Shown: one piece after another, positions 16,624 to 25,264 of the stretch
Numbering within the stretch: position 1 is the stretch's first letter
Layout of the letters: each line of letters begins with the position of its first letter
DNA from: DASXBJ01 sp036491755
Lineage (GTDB): Bacteria > Chloroflexota > Dormibacteria > Dormibacterales > Dormibacteraceae
Direction of reading: 5' to 3'
Assembly (NCBI GenBank): GCA_036491755.1
Contig: DASXBJ010000021.1
Location: 1 to 64,000, forward strand
DNA length: 64,000 nt
The notes under the pieces: model-generated
What the model saw: only the letters and a program-made list of their open reading frames with translations
Database searches by the model: none
What the model was told of the DNA's origin: nothing
Position numbers and translations under genes: made by a program

Positions 16624-17361
16624 TCAGCGGAAAAGGTCCTCAGCCACCGGCCGGATGAGATCTCGCCCTCGACCGCTGCCTCCCAGCGCCAGGCCGCGCA
16701 CGATCACCGCCGGCGTGCGAGTGGTCTTGCCCATGACGACCCCCGCGGAGGCGGCGATGTCGTCGGCTATCGCGAGAACGGTCGCGTGCAGCGGTTCACC
16801 CGCATCGTCGAGGCTGCCCCTGAGATCGAACGCCGCCGGCAGCCCCGCGATGCCGAGGGCGACATTGACAATGCCCAGCCGCCAGGGCCGGCCGAAAGTG
16901 TCGGAGATGATGACGCCGACCTCGACCCCCGTCAGCTCGCGGAGGCGTTCTCGCACCCTTGCCGCGCTCGCATCGGGATCGTCCGGAAGAAGGCTCAGCA
17001 TGTTGCGGCCGCCGACGTTGGAATGGTCGACTCCGCTGTTGGCGCAGACAAAACCATGGCGCGTCTCCGTGATCAAGACTCGCTCCGACCTGACCACGCG
17101 GACGCTCTCATCCAGCACGACCTGGACCACTCGCGGATCCGGCGCCGCGATCAGCCGCGAGGCGATTTCGGTCGCCTCTTTGCCCGCGGTCACCGTTGCG
17201 AGGTCGATCAGCTTGCCCTCCGACTTGGAGACCACCTTCTGCGCGATCACGATGGCGTCGCCCGGATTCAGCTTTGCGTGTTCGCTGATAAGAAGACCGA
17301 GATCGTCACCGGGATGCACCTCCGGCAAGCCCTCGACGGCGAGAAGCTCGAGCCGCTTCAC
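16624..17361 (-). CDS. cofE: F420-0:gamma-glutamyl ligase CofE
   Basis: 245 residues. Adds glutamate residues to F420-0 using GTP. Recognised from IAQKVVSKSEGKLIDL, the ETRHGFVCANSGVDHSNVGG segment, SDTFGRPWRLG and the C-terminal GKTTRTPAVIVRGL. It corresponds to the ligase half of mycobacterial FbiB and lacks the C-terminal nitroreductase-like domain of FbiB. GTG start overlaps the cofC stop as GTGA. Confidence 0.94.
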   Translation of the reverse strand: MKRLELLAVEGLPEVHPGDDLGLLISEHAKLNPGDAIVIAQKVVSKSEGKLIDLATVTAGKEATEIASRLIAAPDPRVVQVVLDESVRVVRSERVLITETRHGFVCANSGVDHSNVGGRNMLSLLPDDPDASAARVRERLRELTGVEVGVIISDTFGRPWRLGIVNVALGIAGLPAAFDLRGSLDDAGEPLHATVLAIADDIAASAGVVMGKTTRTPAVIVRGLALGGSGRGRDLIRPVAEDLFR

Positions 17362-17963
17362 ACCGCGCGGCGAAGGCGCGCCAGGTCGGAGGGTTCGTCC
17401 AGGTCAAGCGCCATCCCGTCTGATTGATGGATGGAGAACTCGACCCCGCGCGTCTCCGCGTCACGCTGGAACTCGGCCAGCGAGTCGTCGCCAAAGTGGA
17501 GCGTGATGACCCCGGGCGGCCGCAGGTAGAGCGCGTTCGTGCCCCCGCGTCCGATTGCCGGCACGGCCATTACGAGGGGCCCGTCGACAGCCGCGGCCGC
17601 CTCCAGCAGCTCGCGCACCGATTCCGCAGTCACGAGGGGAAGATCGCTCGACAGCAGCAGCACCGCATCGGCGCCCCCGGACACCGCCTTCGCGATCCCG
17701 CGCGCGGCCGCCACGTTCTGGCCTTCCTGGCGAGGTTCCAGCAGCGCCTCCGCTCCCCAGGCCCCGGCCAGGGCAGCCACGCTCTCGCTGCCTGCAACCA
17801 CCAGCACTCGATCGCCGGCAGCGGCCGCCCCGACGGCCAATCGGGCGTTGCGACGGGCGAGGGCGCGTCGAGACCCCGGTCCGAGCGCCGGCCGCAGACG
17901 CTGCTTGGCCGAGCCGAAGTCCTTGATCAGGACGATCACCCAGGTCGCCACGCCTATCCCCAT
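17358..17963 (-). CDS. cofC: 2-phospho-L-lactate guanylyltransferase CofC
   Basis: 201 residues. Activates phospholactate (or PEP) with GTP for CofD. Family features are the N-terminal VIVLIKDFGSAKQRLRPAL, LLLSSDLPLVTAESV and GRGGTNALYLRPPG, and the C-terminal Asp-rich DLDEPSDLARL. It overlaps the Fgd-like gene by 10 nt and cofE by 4 nt, so all four genes are one transcript. FO synthase is not in the window. Confidence 0.92.
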   Translation of the reverse strand: MGIGVATWVIVLIKDFGSAKQRLRPALGPGSRRALARRNARLAVGAAAAGDRVLVVAGSESVAALAGAWGAEALLEPRQEGQNVAAARGIAKAVSGGADAVLLLSSDLPLVTAESVRELLEAAAAVDGPLVMAVPAIGRGGTNALYLRPPGVITLHFGDDSLAEFQRDAETRGVEFSIHQSDGMALDLDEPSDLARLRRAV

Positions 17964-18967
17964 TCCTTGCGGATGCGCGGCAGGATCTGGGAACCATAGA
18001 GCTCCAGGAACTCTCGTTGCCGGTCGCCTGGGGAGTGAAAGACAAGGTGATTGAAGCCAAGCTCCATGTAGGGCCGCAGCTGCTCGATGTGCTCCTCGGG
18101 GTCATCCGATACGAGCCACCGCCTGTGGGCAACGTCCTGTACGCCGAGGGCGAGGCGCTCCATCTCGCGGGGATCGTCGACGCCCGCTTTCGACTCGGCC
18201 GGCAATGCGAGCGCGGCCCAGATCTTCGTGTCTTCCAGGGCGCGCTCGCGATCCGTGTCGTAGGACACCTTGACCTCGATCATTCTGTCCAGCTCACCGG
18301 AATCCCGGCCTGACTCCTTTGCACCATCGGCGAACGAGGGCAGCAACTGCTCGGAGTACAGCTCCATTCCCTTGCCTGAGGTGCAGATCAGGCCGTCGCC
18401 GGCGCGGCCGGCGTATTTGGCGACCTGCGGGCCACCCGCACCGATGTAGATCGGGACTGGTTGCTCGGGCCGGTCGTAGATGGTTGCGTTACGCGTGTGG
18501 TAGTACTCGCCGTCGAAGGTGACCGACTGCTCGCTCCAGAGCTGGCGAATCAGTCGAACAGCCTCGCGGAGGCGCGCAAACCGCTCCTTGTTGTCCGGCC
18601 ACTCGATCCCGAGGGCGCCCTCGTTCAGGTGCTCGCCAGTGCCCACGCCGAGGATGATCCGGCCAGGCTGGAGCGACCCCAGCGTTCCGAATGCCTGCGC
18701 CACGACCGCCGGGTGATAGCGAAACGTCGGAGTCACCACCGATGTGCCGAGCGCCACCCGGCTCGTCCGCTCGCCGGCAGCGGCCAGCCAGGAGAAGGCA
18801 AACGGCGCATGGCCGTCAGAGTGACGCCACGGCTGAAAATGGTCGCTGACGAATACGCTGTCGAATCCGTTGGCTTCGGCTGCGACGGCAAAGTCGAGGA
18901 GCACGCGCGGGCCGAACTGCTCGGCCGAGGCTTTGTAGCCCAGACGAAGGTTCGGCACCCTAGCCAC
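17954..18967 (-). CDS. fgd: F420-dependent glucose-6-phosphate dehydrogenase-like LLM flavoprotein
   Basis: 337 residues, the usual Fgd length. TIM-barrel luciferase-like F420 enzyme. Motifs include FVSDHFQPWRH, GTSVVTPTFRYHP, LGVGTGEHLNEGALG and the phosphate-region IYIGAGGPQVAKYAGR. Activity should be oxidation of glucose-6-phosphate (or a related sugar) with reduction of F420, supplying F420H2. GTG 18967 overlaps the stop of the upstream small gene and gives the normal N-terminus (VPNLRLGYKAS); ATG 19000 is possible. It heads the cofC-cofE-cofD run, so producer and user of F420 are coexpressed. Confidence 0.9.
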   Translation of the reverse strand: MARVPNLRLGYKASAEQFGPRVLLDFAVAAEANGFDSVFVSDHFQPWRHSDGHAPFAFSWLAAAGERTSRVALGTSVVTPTFRYHPAVVAQAFGTLGSLQPGRIILGVGTGEHLNEGALGIEWPDNKERFARLREAVRLIRQLWSEQSVTFDGEYYHTRNATIYDRPEQPVPIYIGAGGPQVAKYAGRAGDGLICTSGKGMELYSEQLLPSFADGAKESGRDSGELDRMIEVKVSYDTDRERALEDTKIWAALALPAESKAGVDDPREMERLALGVQDVAHRRWLVSDDPEEHIEQLRPYMELGFNHLVFHSPGDRQREFLELYGSQILPRIRKEWG

Positions 18968-19157
18968 GTCTGGAGTAGCGCTTCCAGCTGAAGGCGACAC
19001 CGCTGACAGCCGCCGCCACGACGACCACAGCTAGCGCGATGAGGCTGTGGCTGTCGAAGCTGGACACCGCGCCTGCCGTGAACATCACGATGAGGCCCAC
19101 CGCCAGCAGCATCATCGCCACCAGGACTACCGCTCGGTGAAGCTTCCTCGGCGGCAC
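18960..19157 (-). CDS. Small protein with two membrane segments
   Basis: 65 residues. Two hydrophobic helices (AVVLVAMMLLAVGLIVMFTA and LIALAVVVVAAAVSGVAFSW) are joined by a short SSFDSHS turn, with basic ends (MPPRKLHRA, KRYSRRG) on the cytoplasmic side. GTG 19157 has TAAGCT 6 nt upstream. It is the first gene of the F420 transcript and overlaps fgd by 8 nt. No family recognised; a role tied to F420 enzymes is only suggested by position. Confidence 0.7.
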   Translation of the reverse strand: MPPRKLHRAVVLVAMMLLAVGLIVMFTAGAVSSFDSHSLIALAVVVVAAAVSGVAFSWKRYSRRG

Positions 19158-19175
19158 TGAGCTAGCTTACCCGCC
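19158..19175. promoter_or_regulatory. Bidirectional 18-nt promoter between the F420 run and birA
   Basis: The palindrome TAAGCTAGCTTA is centred here. Minus-strand TAAGCT (19164-19169) lies 6 nt before GTG 19157. Plus-strand TAGCTT (19163-19168) lies 7 nt before GTG 19176. The whole spacer is two opposed -10 boxes. Confidence 0.65.
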
Positions 19176-19793
19176 GTGGGGAAAGCACCGTCGAGGATCG
19201 TCAGGCTCGGCTCGGTGGTCTCGACCCAGGACGTAGCCGGCGCTCTGCCCGTCGGAACGATCGTCGTCGCCGAGCATCAGACCGCGGGTCGCGGGCGGAT
19301 GGACCGGCGCTGGGACGCGCCACCCGGCACCGCGCTGCTGGTCTCGTTCGTGCTCTCGCCCAGCCCGATTCTCAGCCTGGCGGCGGGCGTGGCAGCCGCG
19401 GAAGCATGCGGGCCGGAGGTGCGGTTGAAGTGGCCCAACGACCTGATCCTCCATGGCCGAAAGCTGGGCGGAATCCTGGTCGAAGCCTCGACGGTGCGGG
19501 CGGTCTGCGGGATCGGGATCAATCTGACCTGGGCGCCGGACGGCGCGGCCAGGCTGGATCAGCCGCGAGAGGAGCTGCTGACCAGGCTCGTCGAGAAGAT
19601 CGACCGCTGGGCTCCGGCGTCTGCAGAGGCTGTCATCGCGCGGTGGCGCGAGCTGTCCGACACTCTCGGCCGGCGCGTCCGAGTTGATCTGCCCGACCGC
19701 TCTTTCGAAGGCACGGCTCAGGACATCGGGCCCGGCGGCGAGCTGATCGTCGACGGCCGCCCCTTGAGCGCGGGCAGCATCACGCACCTATGA
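19176..19793 (+). CDS. birA: Biotin--[acetyl-CoA-carboxylase] ligase
   Basis: 205 residues. Attaches biotin to the carrier domain of biotin-dependent carboxylases. Catalytic motif QTAGRGRMDRRWDAPPGTAL, substrate-binding KWPNDLILHGRKLGGILVE, GIGINLTW, and a C-terminal SH3-like part (FEGTAQDIGPGGELIVDG). It lacks the N-terminal DNA-binding domain of E. coli BirA, so it is a simple ligase, not a repressor. Leaderless GTG start. The likely client class includes the carboxylase whose carboxyltransferase is at 537. Its end overlaps the convergent sirtuin gene by 14 nt. Confidence 0.93.
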   Translation: MGKAPSRIVRLGSVVSTQDVAGALPVGTIVVAEHQTAGRGRMDRRWDAPPGTALLVSFVLSPSPILSLAAGVAAAEACGPEVRLKWPNDLILHGRKLGGILVEASTVRAVCGIGINLTWAPDGAARLDQPREELLTRLVEKIDRWAPASAEAVIARWRELSDTLGRRVRVDLPDRSFEGTAQDIGPGGELIVDGRPLSAGSITHL

Positions 19794-20526
19794 GGCGAAC
19801 TATCTCGGGCAGGACCTCGCCGGACCGTCCATGGATCACCACCTCCGCCAGGTCGTCGAACGGCGTCGCCTCTGCGTTCACGACGATCATTCGCGCTCCG
19901 GCACGCACCGCGATGAGCGGAATCTCTGCCGCCGGGTAGACCACGAGAGACGAGCCCACCACGATCATCACGTCGGCGGCCTCCGCAAGGGCAAAAGCCT
20001 CTCGCACGGCCGGCTGAGGCATGGGCTCGCCAAACAGCACGACGGTGGGTTTCAGAAACGTTCCGGCGCAGGCGGGACAGCGCGGCGGCATCTCGACGTC
20101 CAGTCGTGATTGCACCTCGGCGCGGGGCTCGCGATGCCCGCAGTCGAGGCATTCGACGGTGCGACCTGACCCGTGCAGCTCGATGACCCGCCTGCTGCCC
20201 GAAGCCTGGTGTAAGCCGTCGGTGTTCTGGGTGACGATCGCTGTAAGGCACCCCTTCGCCTCCAACGCGGCCAGCGCGGCATGGCCCGGGTTGGGTCTGG
20301 CCGCCAGGGCCACACGACCCCGCTCCTTGGAGAGGCTCCAGTAAGCAGCCGGGTCGGCGCGGAAGTACTCGATCGAAGCGACCTTGACGGGGTCATATCT
20401 CTTCCACAGGCCTCCCTCGCCGCGAAATGTGGGAATGCCGCTCTCTGCGGAAACGCCGGCTCCCGTCATCGCCAGCCCGCGCCGCGCTGACGACAGGAGC
20501 ATGGCGGCATGGGCCGCGCTCGTCAC
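19780..20526 (-). CDS. Sir2-family NAD-dependent protein deacylase
   Basis: 248 residues. NAD-binding GAGVSAESGIPTFRG, QNTDGLHQASG, catalytic His in ELHGSG, a zinc ribbon CLDCG...CPACAG, and VVGSSLVVYPAAEIP. Removes acetyl or other acyl groups from lysines, possibly regulating acyl-CoA enzymes. I use GTG 20526; ATG at residue 9 is an alternative. No clear -10 lies at leaderless spacing. Confidence 0.93.
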   Translation of the reverse strand: MTSAAHAAMLLSSARRGLAMTGAGVSAESGIPTFRGEGGLWKRYDPVKVASIEYFRADPAAYWSLSKERGRVALAARPNPGHAALAALEAKGCLTAIVTQNTDGLHQASGSRRVIELHGSGRTVECLDCGHREPRAEVQSRLDVEMPPRCPACAGTFLKPTVVLFGEPMPQPAVREAFALAEAADVMIVVGSSLVVYPAAEIPLIAVRAGARMIVVNAEATPFDDLAEVVIHGRSGEVLPEIVRLIGA

Positions 20527-20559
20527 TGGCGCTTAACCCGCCCAGGCCGCATGCGCCGC

Positions 20560-20565
20560 TATGTT
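20560..20565 (+). promoter_or_regulatory. -10 box of the MFS transporter gene
   Basis: TATGTT, 6 nt before ATG 20572; this decides the start against two in-frame upstream codons. Confidence 0.5.
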
Positions 20566-20571
20566 AGGTCG

Positions 20572-21783
20572 ATGATCGCCGGCGCCATCAGGTCGCGTGG
20601 GACGGTGGCCATCTACATCGCTGCCGGAGCGTCGTTTGCGGCGCTGTCAGCTCGCGGCCTGACCGTTCCGCTTTACGCGCACGGCCTCGGCGCGACGCGT
20701 TTCGAGGTCGGCGCACTGTTCTCGGTGTCCACGCTGGCCGCGGCTGCGCTATCGCTGCCGGCGGGCGTCCTCGTCGACCGTTACGGAGCGCGGACCTTGC
20801 TCGCCGTTTCATTCGTGCTCGCCGCCGCGTCGCAGCTCGCGACAGCGGCCACCCCCAACGTGCTCCCGCTGTTCCTGTGGCAGATCGTCGGCGGACTCGC
20901 CGGCGGCATCCAGCAGGCGTCTCTGTTCAGCGCCGTCACCGAGTCGGTGGCGCGCGGCAAGCTCGGACGCGCGATGGGGTGGCTGACCTTCTCGATGCAG
21001 GCGGGCTTCTTCATTGGCCCCTCGATCGCCGGGCTCGCGCTGCGCTGGATCGATGTGCGGACGGACATCGCCGTCACGACGGCGCTCCTCATCTTCACGA
21101 TTCCGGGTGCGATCGCGGCCAGCGGCACGCGTCAGGGAGGCGGTCGAGGGCTTGCCCTGCGCGGCCCGCTGGAGGCTCTCCTGCGGCAGCCGGCGTTCTG
21201 GCCGGTGGCGATTGGACTGGTCGCGATCACGCTCAGCTGGGGCACGGTGGGCGCTTTTCTACCTGTTTTCGGCAAGGAGGCGCTCGGGCTGCCCAGCGCG
21301 CAGGTCGGCTACCTGCTCGCGCTGCAGGCGGTGGTCAACGGTCTCTCGAGGCCGCCCGGCGGCAGGCTGGTCGACAGGGCGCGCCATCGCTGGCCGATCG
21401 TGTTCACCGGAGCCATCGCCTGGTCGGCCGCCATCGCCGTGCTCGGCCATTTGACCGGCTTCTTCTGGCCCGCGGTGGTGCTCATGATCGGCACGCCCTT
21501 CATGGCGACAGCCTTCGTCGCCGTCGGCGTGGTGTTCGGCGACCTGTCGGCCGCATCCACGCGCGGGGTGACGATGGGCATGTACGGCACAGTGCTCTTC
21601 GCCGGCCTCTCAATCGGCCCGCTCGCGTTCGGGCCGATCGTGCAGGCGGACGGCTACGCCGCCGGCTTCACGGTGTGTGCCGTTGCATCCGTCGTCCTTG
21701 CGCTGGTGATGGTGGCTTTCCACGCCGAGCCGCTTCGAGGCCGTTCGGAAGCCCGCCTGCCGCCGCCGGCCCCGGGGACCTGA
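20572..21783 (+). CDS. MFS transporter
   Basis: 403 residues with about 12 hydrophobic helices. The conserved MFS loop 2-3 motif is seen as LPAGVLVDRYGARTLL, and the symmetrical position in the second half as RPPGGRLVDRARHRWP. Substrate unknown. ATG 20572 is chosen over 20509 because of the -10 at 20560. The last 116 nt are antisense to the end of the Nudix gene. Confidence 0.88.
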   Translation: MIAGAIRSRGTVAIYIAAGASFAALSARGLTVPLYAHGLGATRFEVGALFSVSTLAAAALSLPAGVLVDRYGARTLLAVSFVLAAASQLATAATPNVLPLFLWQIVGGLAGGIQQASLFSAVTESVARGKLGRAMGWLTFSMQAGFFIGPSIAGLALRWIDVRTDIAVTTALLIFTIPGAIAASGTRQGGGRGLALRGPLEALLRQPAFWPVAIGLVAITLSWGTVGAFLPVFGKEALGLPSAQVGYLLALQAVVNGLSRPPGGRLVDRARHRWPIVFTGAIAWSAAIAVLGHLTGFFWPAVVLMIGTPFMATAFVAVGVVFGDLSAASTRGVTMGMYGTVLFAGLSIGPLAFGPIVQADGYAAGFTVCAVASVVLALVMVAFHAEPLRGRSEARLPPPAPGT

Positions 21784-22261
21784 GGTACTCGGCCAGCACT
21801 GACTCGTGGCTCGGGAAGGCCAGCGGCGGAAGCGCGCCGGCCGCGAAGATCGCCACCTCCAGCATCTCCGCGCCTGCCGTTGGCGCGACGCCGGCAGCCA
21901 GGCGGCCGCGATACGCGATGCCGATCATGCTCGCCGCCTCGGTCTTGGCGATGTGATAGACGCAGAGGAGGCCGGTCAGCTGAACCCGGACGCCGATCTC
22001 CTCCAGGCATTCGCGCACCGCGGCGTCGGCGGGATCCTCATCGTGATTGACAAAGCCGCCGGGCAAGCACCACAGCCCGTAACCGGGTTCGATGGCGCGA
22101 CGGCCCAGAACCACGCCCCCGTCGGCCGCGACGACGACCGCGGTCGCCACCTTCGGATCGCGCCACAGCACGAACTCGTCGTTGGGGCACGCCTCGACCT
22201 CCCGGCCCTCGATGGTGCGCGGCACCAGCGCCGCGCCGCAGTTGACGCAGAAGTGCCCCAC
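21668..22261 (-). CDS. Nudix hydrolase with N-terminal zinc-ribbon-like segment
   Basis: 197 residues. The N-terminus (FCVNCGAALVPRTIEGREVE, then ACPND) has three Cys of a degraded zinc ribbon, as in NudC-like and ADP-ribose-type Nudix proteins. The Nudix box starts GGFVNHDEDP and ends RECLEEIG, with the catalytic REcLEE Glu residues intact. The final roughly 40 residues are low complexity and read antisense across the end of the MFS gene. GTG 22261 has TAGAGT 8 nt upstream. Substrate not predictable. Confidence 0.88.
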   Translation of the reverse strand: MGHFCVNCGAALVPRTIEGREVEACPNDEFVLWRDPKVATAVVVAADGGVVLGRRAIEPGYGLWCLPGGFVNHDEDPADAAVRECLEEIGVRVQLTGLLCVYHIAKTEAASMIGIAYRGRLAAGVAPTAGAEMLEVAIFAAGALPPLAFPSHESVLAEYLRSPGPAAAGGLPNGLEAARRGKPPSPAQGRRMQRHTP

Positions 22262-22269
22262 ATCCGGGG

Positions 22270-22296
22270 ACTCTACTTCAGCTCAGCTCAGCTGAG

Positions 22297-22298
<2 letters not shown>
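22270..22298 (-). promoter_or_regulatory. -10 box and upstream palindrome of the Nudix gene
   Basis: TAGAGT (22270-22275) lies 8 nt before GTG 22261. The perfect 14-bp palindrome AGCTCAGCTGAGCT (22285-22298) is about 10 nt upstream, where a -35-region operator would sit. It overlaps the stop codon of the GGDEF gene. Confidence 0.4.
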
Positions 22299-23430
<1,132 letters not shown>

Positions 23431-23548
23431 GAAACCACCCTCCAGACTGTGAAGTTGCCATAGGTTAACGCGGGGAACTGCAACTTGGATCTCCGCGAGC
23501 TCGTCCAGAGCGCCATCCGGCATTTGCAACTCGAGTCGGCGTGCGGGC

Positions 23549-23554
23549 TATACT
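23549..23554 (+). promoter_or_regulatory. -10 box of the MaoC-like gene
   Basis: TATACT, 9 nt before the proposed CTG start at 23564. Confidence 0.45.
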
Positions 23555-23563
23555 CGGCGCGAT

Positions 23564-24367
23564 CTGGAGCCGCTCTCTTTCGACGATCTTCCCCTGGGCG
23601 GCGAGTGGACCACCCGCCGCCGGACCATCTCGGAATCGGACATCGCCCTGTTCTCAGGCGTAGCCGGGGATTTCTCGCCGCTCACGATCGAAGGCGGCCA
23701 CGGGTCCCCCCGCCAGGTCCCCCCCGCCCTTCTCCTGGCGATGGCGGTCGGGCTGGGCACGATGGACATGCCTGTGCCGTCGGTGGTCGAGTGGGAATGG
23801 CTGAACTGGAAGTTCCCCCGCCCGGTGCACTCCGGGGACACGATCTATGCCCGCTGGACCCTGACCCAGAAGCGCCCGCCAGCGGCCGGCGCCACCGCTT
23901 CGATCGTGGTGTGGCGCGTGGACCTGCATACGTCCGACGGGGCGATGTGCGCCGAGGGCGAGGTGGGCGCCAAGGTGAGACGCCACGCAGCGGCCTTGGC
24001 GCCCAAACAGCGCACCCCGGAGGCTGCGGAAGCAGGCTCGCAGGGAGCGACCGCCGTTCCATCGAGCGCTCGGCGCAGGCGCAGGCGGCGCCCGGCCGGC
24101 AACGGCAATGGGCCGGAGCAGCCCGCGATCCCTGCACCGCCGGCGGTGGCTGCCGCCAAACCGGCCGATCGAGCGCCGGCGGCCCCTCGGTCGCGGCGGC
24201 GTCGCCGCCGGCCGGCCGGCTCAACCTCCGGCCCGCGTGACGGCGAGAGCGCGCCTTCGGCCGCCCCGCCCGAAACTCCGACGGCCCAGCCATCGCCTTC
24301 CACCGCCAAGCCGGCCGTGCCGAAAAGCGGGCTGAGCCGCGTCATCGGGCGTCTCCGCGGCAGCTAG
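23564..24367 (+). CDS. MaoC-like hot-dog protein with Arg/Pro/Ala-rich tail
   Basis: About 267 residues. The N-terminal 140 read as a FAS1/MaoC N-type hot-dog domain: FDDLPLGGEW, ISESDIALFSGVAGDFSPLT, a later WEWLNWKFPRPVHSGDTIYA. They suggest an enoyl-CoA hydratase-like or acyl-binding role. The remaining 125 residues are basic, with two R6-7-PAG units (SSARRRRRRRPAG, SRRRRRRPAGSTSG). The frame is open and conserved upstream of its first ATG (23741), yet has no ATG, GTG or TTG there. CTG 23564, after a TATACT box, is the best candidate; ATT 23522 is another. A sequencing error at the start codon is possible. Confidence 0.7.
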   Translation: MEPLSFDDLPLGGEWTTRRRTISESDIALFSGVAGDFSPLTIEGGHGSPRQVPPALLLAMAVGLGTMDMPVPSVVEWEWLNWKFPRPVHSGDTIYARWTLTQKRPPAAGATASIVVWRVDLHTSDGAMCAEGEVGAKVRRHAAALAPKQRTPEAAEAGSQGATAVPSSARRRRRRRPAGNGNGPEQPAIPAPPAVAAAKPADRAPAAPRSRRRRRRPAGSTSGPRDGESAPSAAPPETPTAQPSPSTAKPAVPKSGLSRVIGRLRGS

Positions 24368-24373
24368 AGGCGG

Positions 24374-25243
24374 TCAGACCGGTACTTCCAGCGCCTCCAG
24401 GTACTCGATCACTCGCCGGGTGAGCTGTGTGGGCGTCGAGGCGCCGCTGGTGACGCCAACCTTGCCGGCGCCGACAAACCAGCTCAGGTCTAAGTCCTCG
24501 AGGTTGTCGACCAGGTAGGCCGGCTTGTGGCCGAGCTTCTTGACCACCTCGACGAGCCGCAGCGAGTTGGACGACCTCGGGCTGCCCACGACGATGACGA
24601 GGTCGACGTCCTTGGCCGCCTCGACCGCCGCCTCCTGCCTTTCCTGCGTCGCGCGGCAGATCTCGTTGTGGACCTCGGCCTGCGGGTAGCGAGCCTGCAC
24701 GCGCCCGATGAGGTCCTCTGTGTCCCAGACCGAGAGGGTGGTCTGGCAGGTGACCGCGATACGGTCACTCTTCAGGTCCAGGGCATCGATGTCTTCGGGG
24801 TCCTGGACCAGGTACACCTTGCCCGGCGCCTCGCCGACCACACCCTCCGGCTCGGGGTGGCCCTTGCGACCGATGTACACGACCTCGTAGCCCTTCTTCG
24901 CCAGGTCTTTGACGAGCTCGTGGGTCCGGACGACGTCGGAGCAGGTTGCATCGACCGGCTTCAGCCCGAGCTCCACGGCGCGCTGCTTCACCTGCGGGGA
25001 GACCCCGTGCGCGGTGAAGATCACCGTTCCTCCCTTGATCTGGCTGAGCCCGGCCAGCCGGTCGGGCTGATCGACCAGGGCGATACCCTGCTCCTGGAGG
25101 TCGTCAGTGGCGTGGGTGTTGTGCACCAGCATGCCCAGCATGTGAACCGGGCCGTCGGTCTCCTCCCGCACGCGCTTGGCGATCCGGAAGGCATCCACCA
25201 CCCCGTGGCAGTACCCGCGTGGCGTGATCTTGACGACTTCCAT
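24374..25243 (-). CDS. ispH: 4-hydroxy-3-methylbut-2-enyl diphosphate reductase
   Basis: 289 residues. Last enzyme of the MEP isoprenoid pathway, forming IPP and DMAPP with a [4Fe-4S] cluster. The three cluster Cys lie in RGYCHGVVDA, DATCSDVV and NEICRAT. Also seen are LVHNTHATDDL, FTAHGVSP and the C-terminal GVTSGASTPTQLTRRV. ATG 25243 is used instead of TTG 25246, with TAAAGT 9 nt upstream. Convergent with the MaoC-like gene, 6 nt apart. Confidence 0.95.
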   Translation of the reverse strand: MEVVKITPRGYCHGVVDAFRIAKRVREETDGPVHMLGMLVHNTHATDDLQEQGIALVDQPDRLAGLSQIKGGTVIFTAHGVSPQVKQRAVELGLKPVDATCSDVVRTHELVKDLAKKGYEVVYIGRKGHPEPEGVVGEAPGKVYLVQDPEDIDALDLKSDRIAVTCQTTLSVWDTEDLIGRVQARYPQAEVHNEICRATQERQEAAVEAAKDVDLVIVVGSPRSSNSLRLVEVVKKLGHKPAYLVDNLEDLDLSWFVGAGKVGVTSGASTPTQLTRRVIEYLEALEVPV

Positions 25244-25252
25244 CAAAGGTCC

Positions 25253-25258
25253 ACTTTA
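25253..25258 (-). promoter_or_regulatory. -10 box of ispH
   Basis: TAAAGT on the minus strand, 9 nt before ATG 25243. Only 21 nt separate ispH from the divergent RDD gene. Confidence 0.45.
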
Positions 25259-25264
25259 CGTGAG

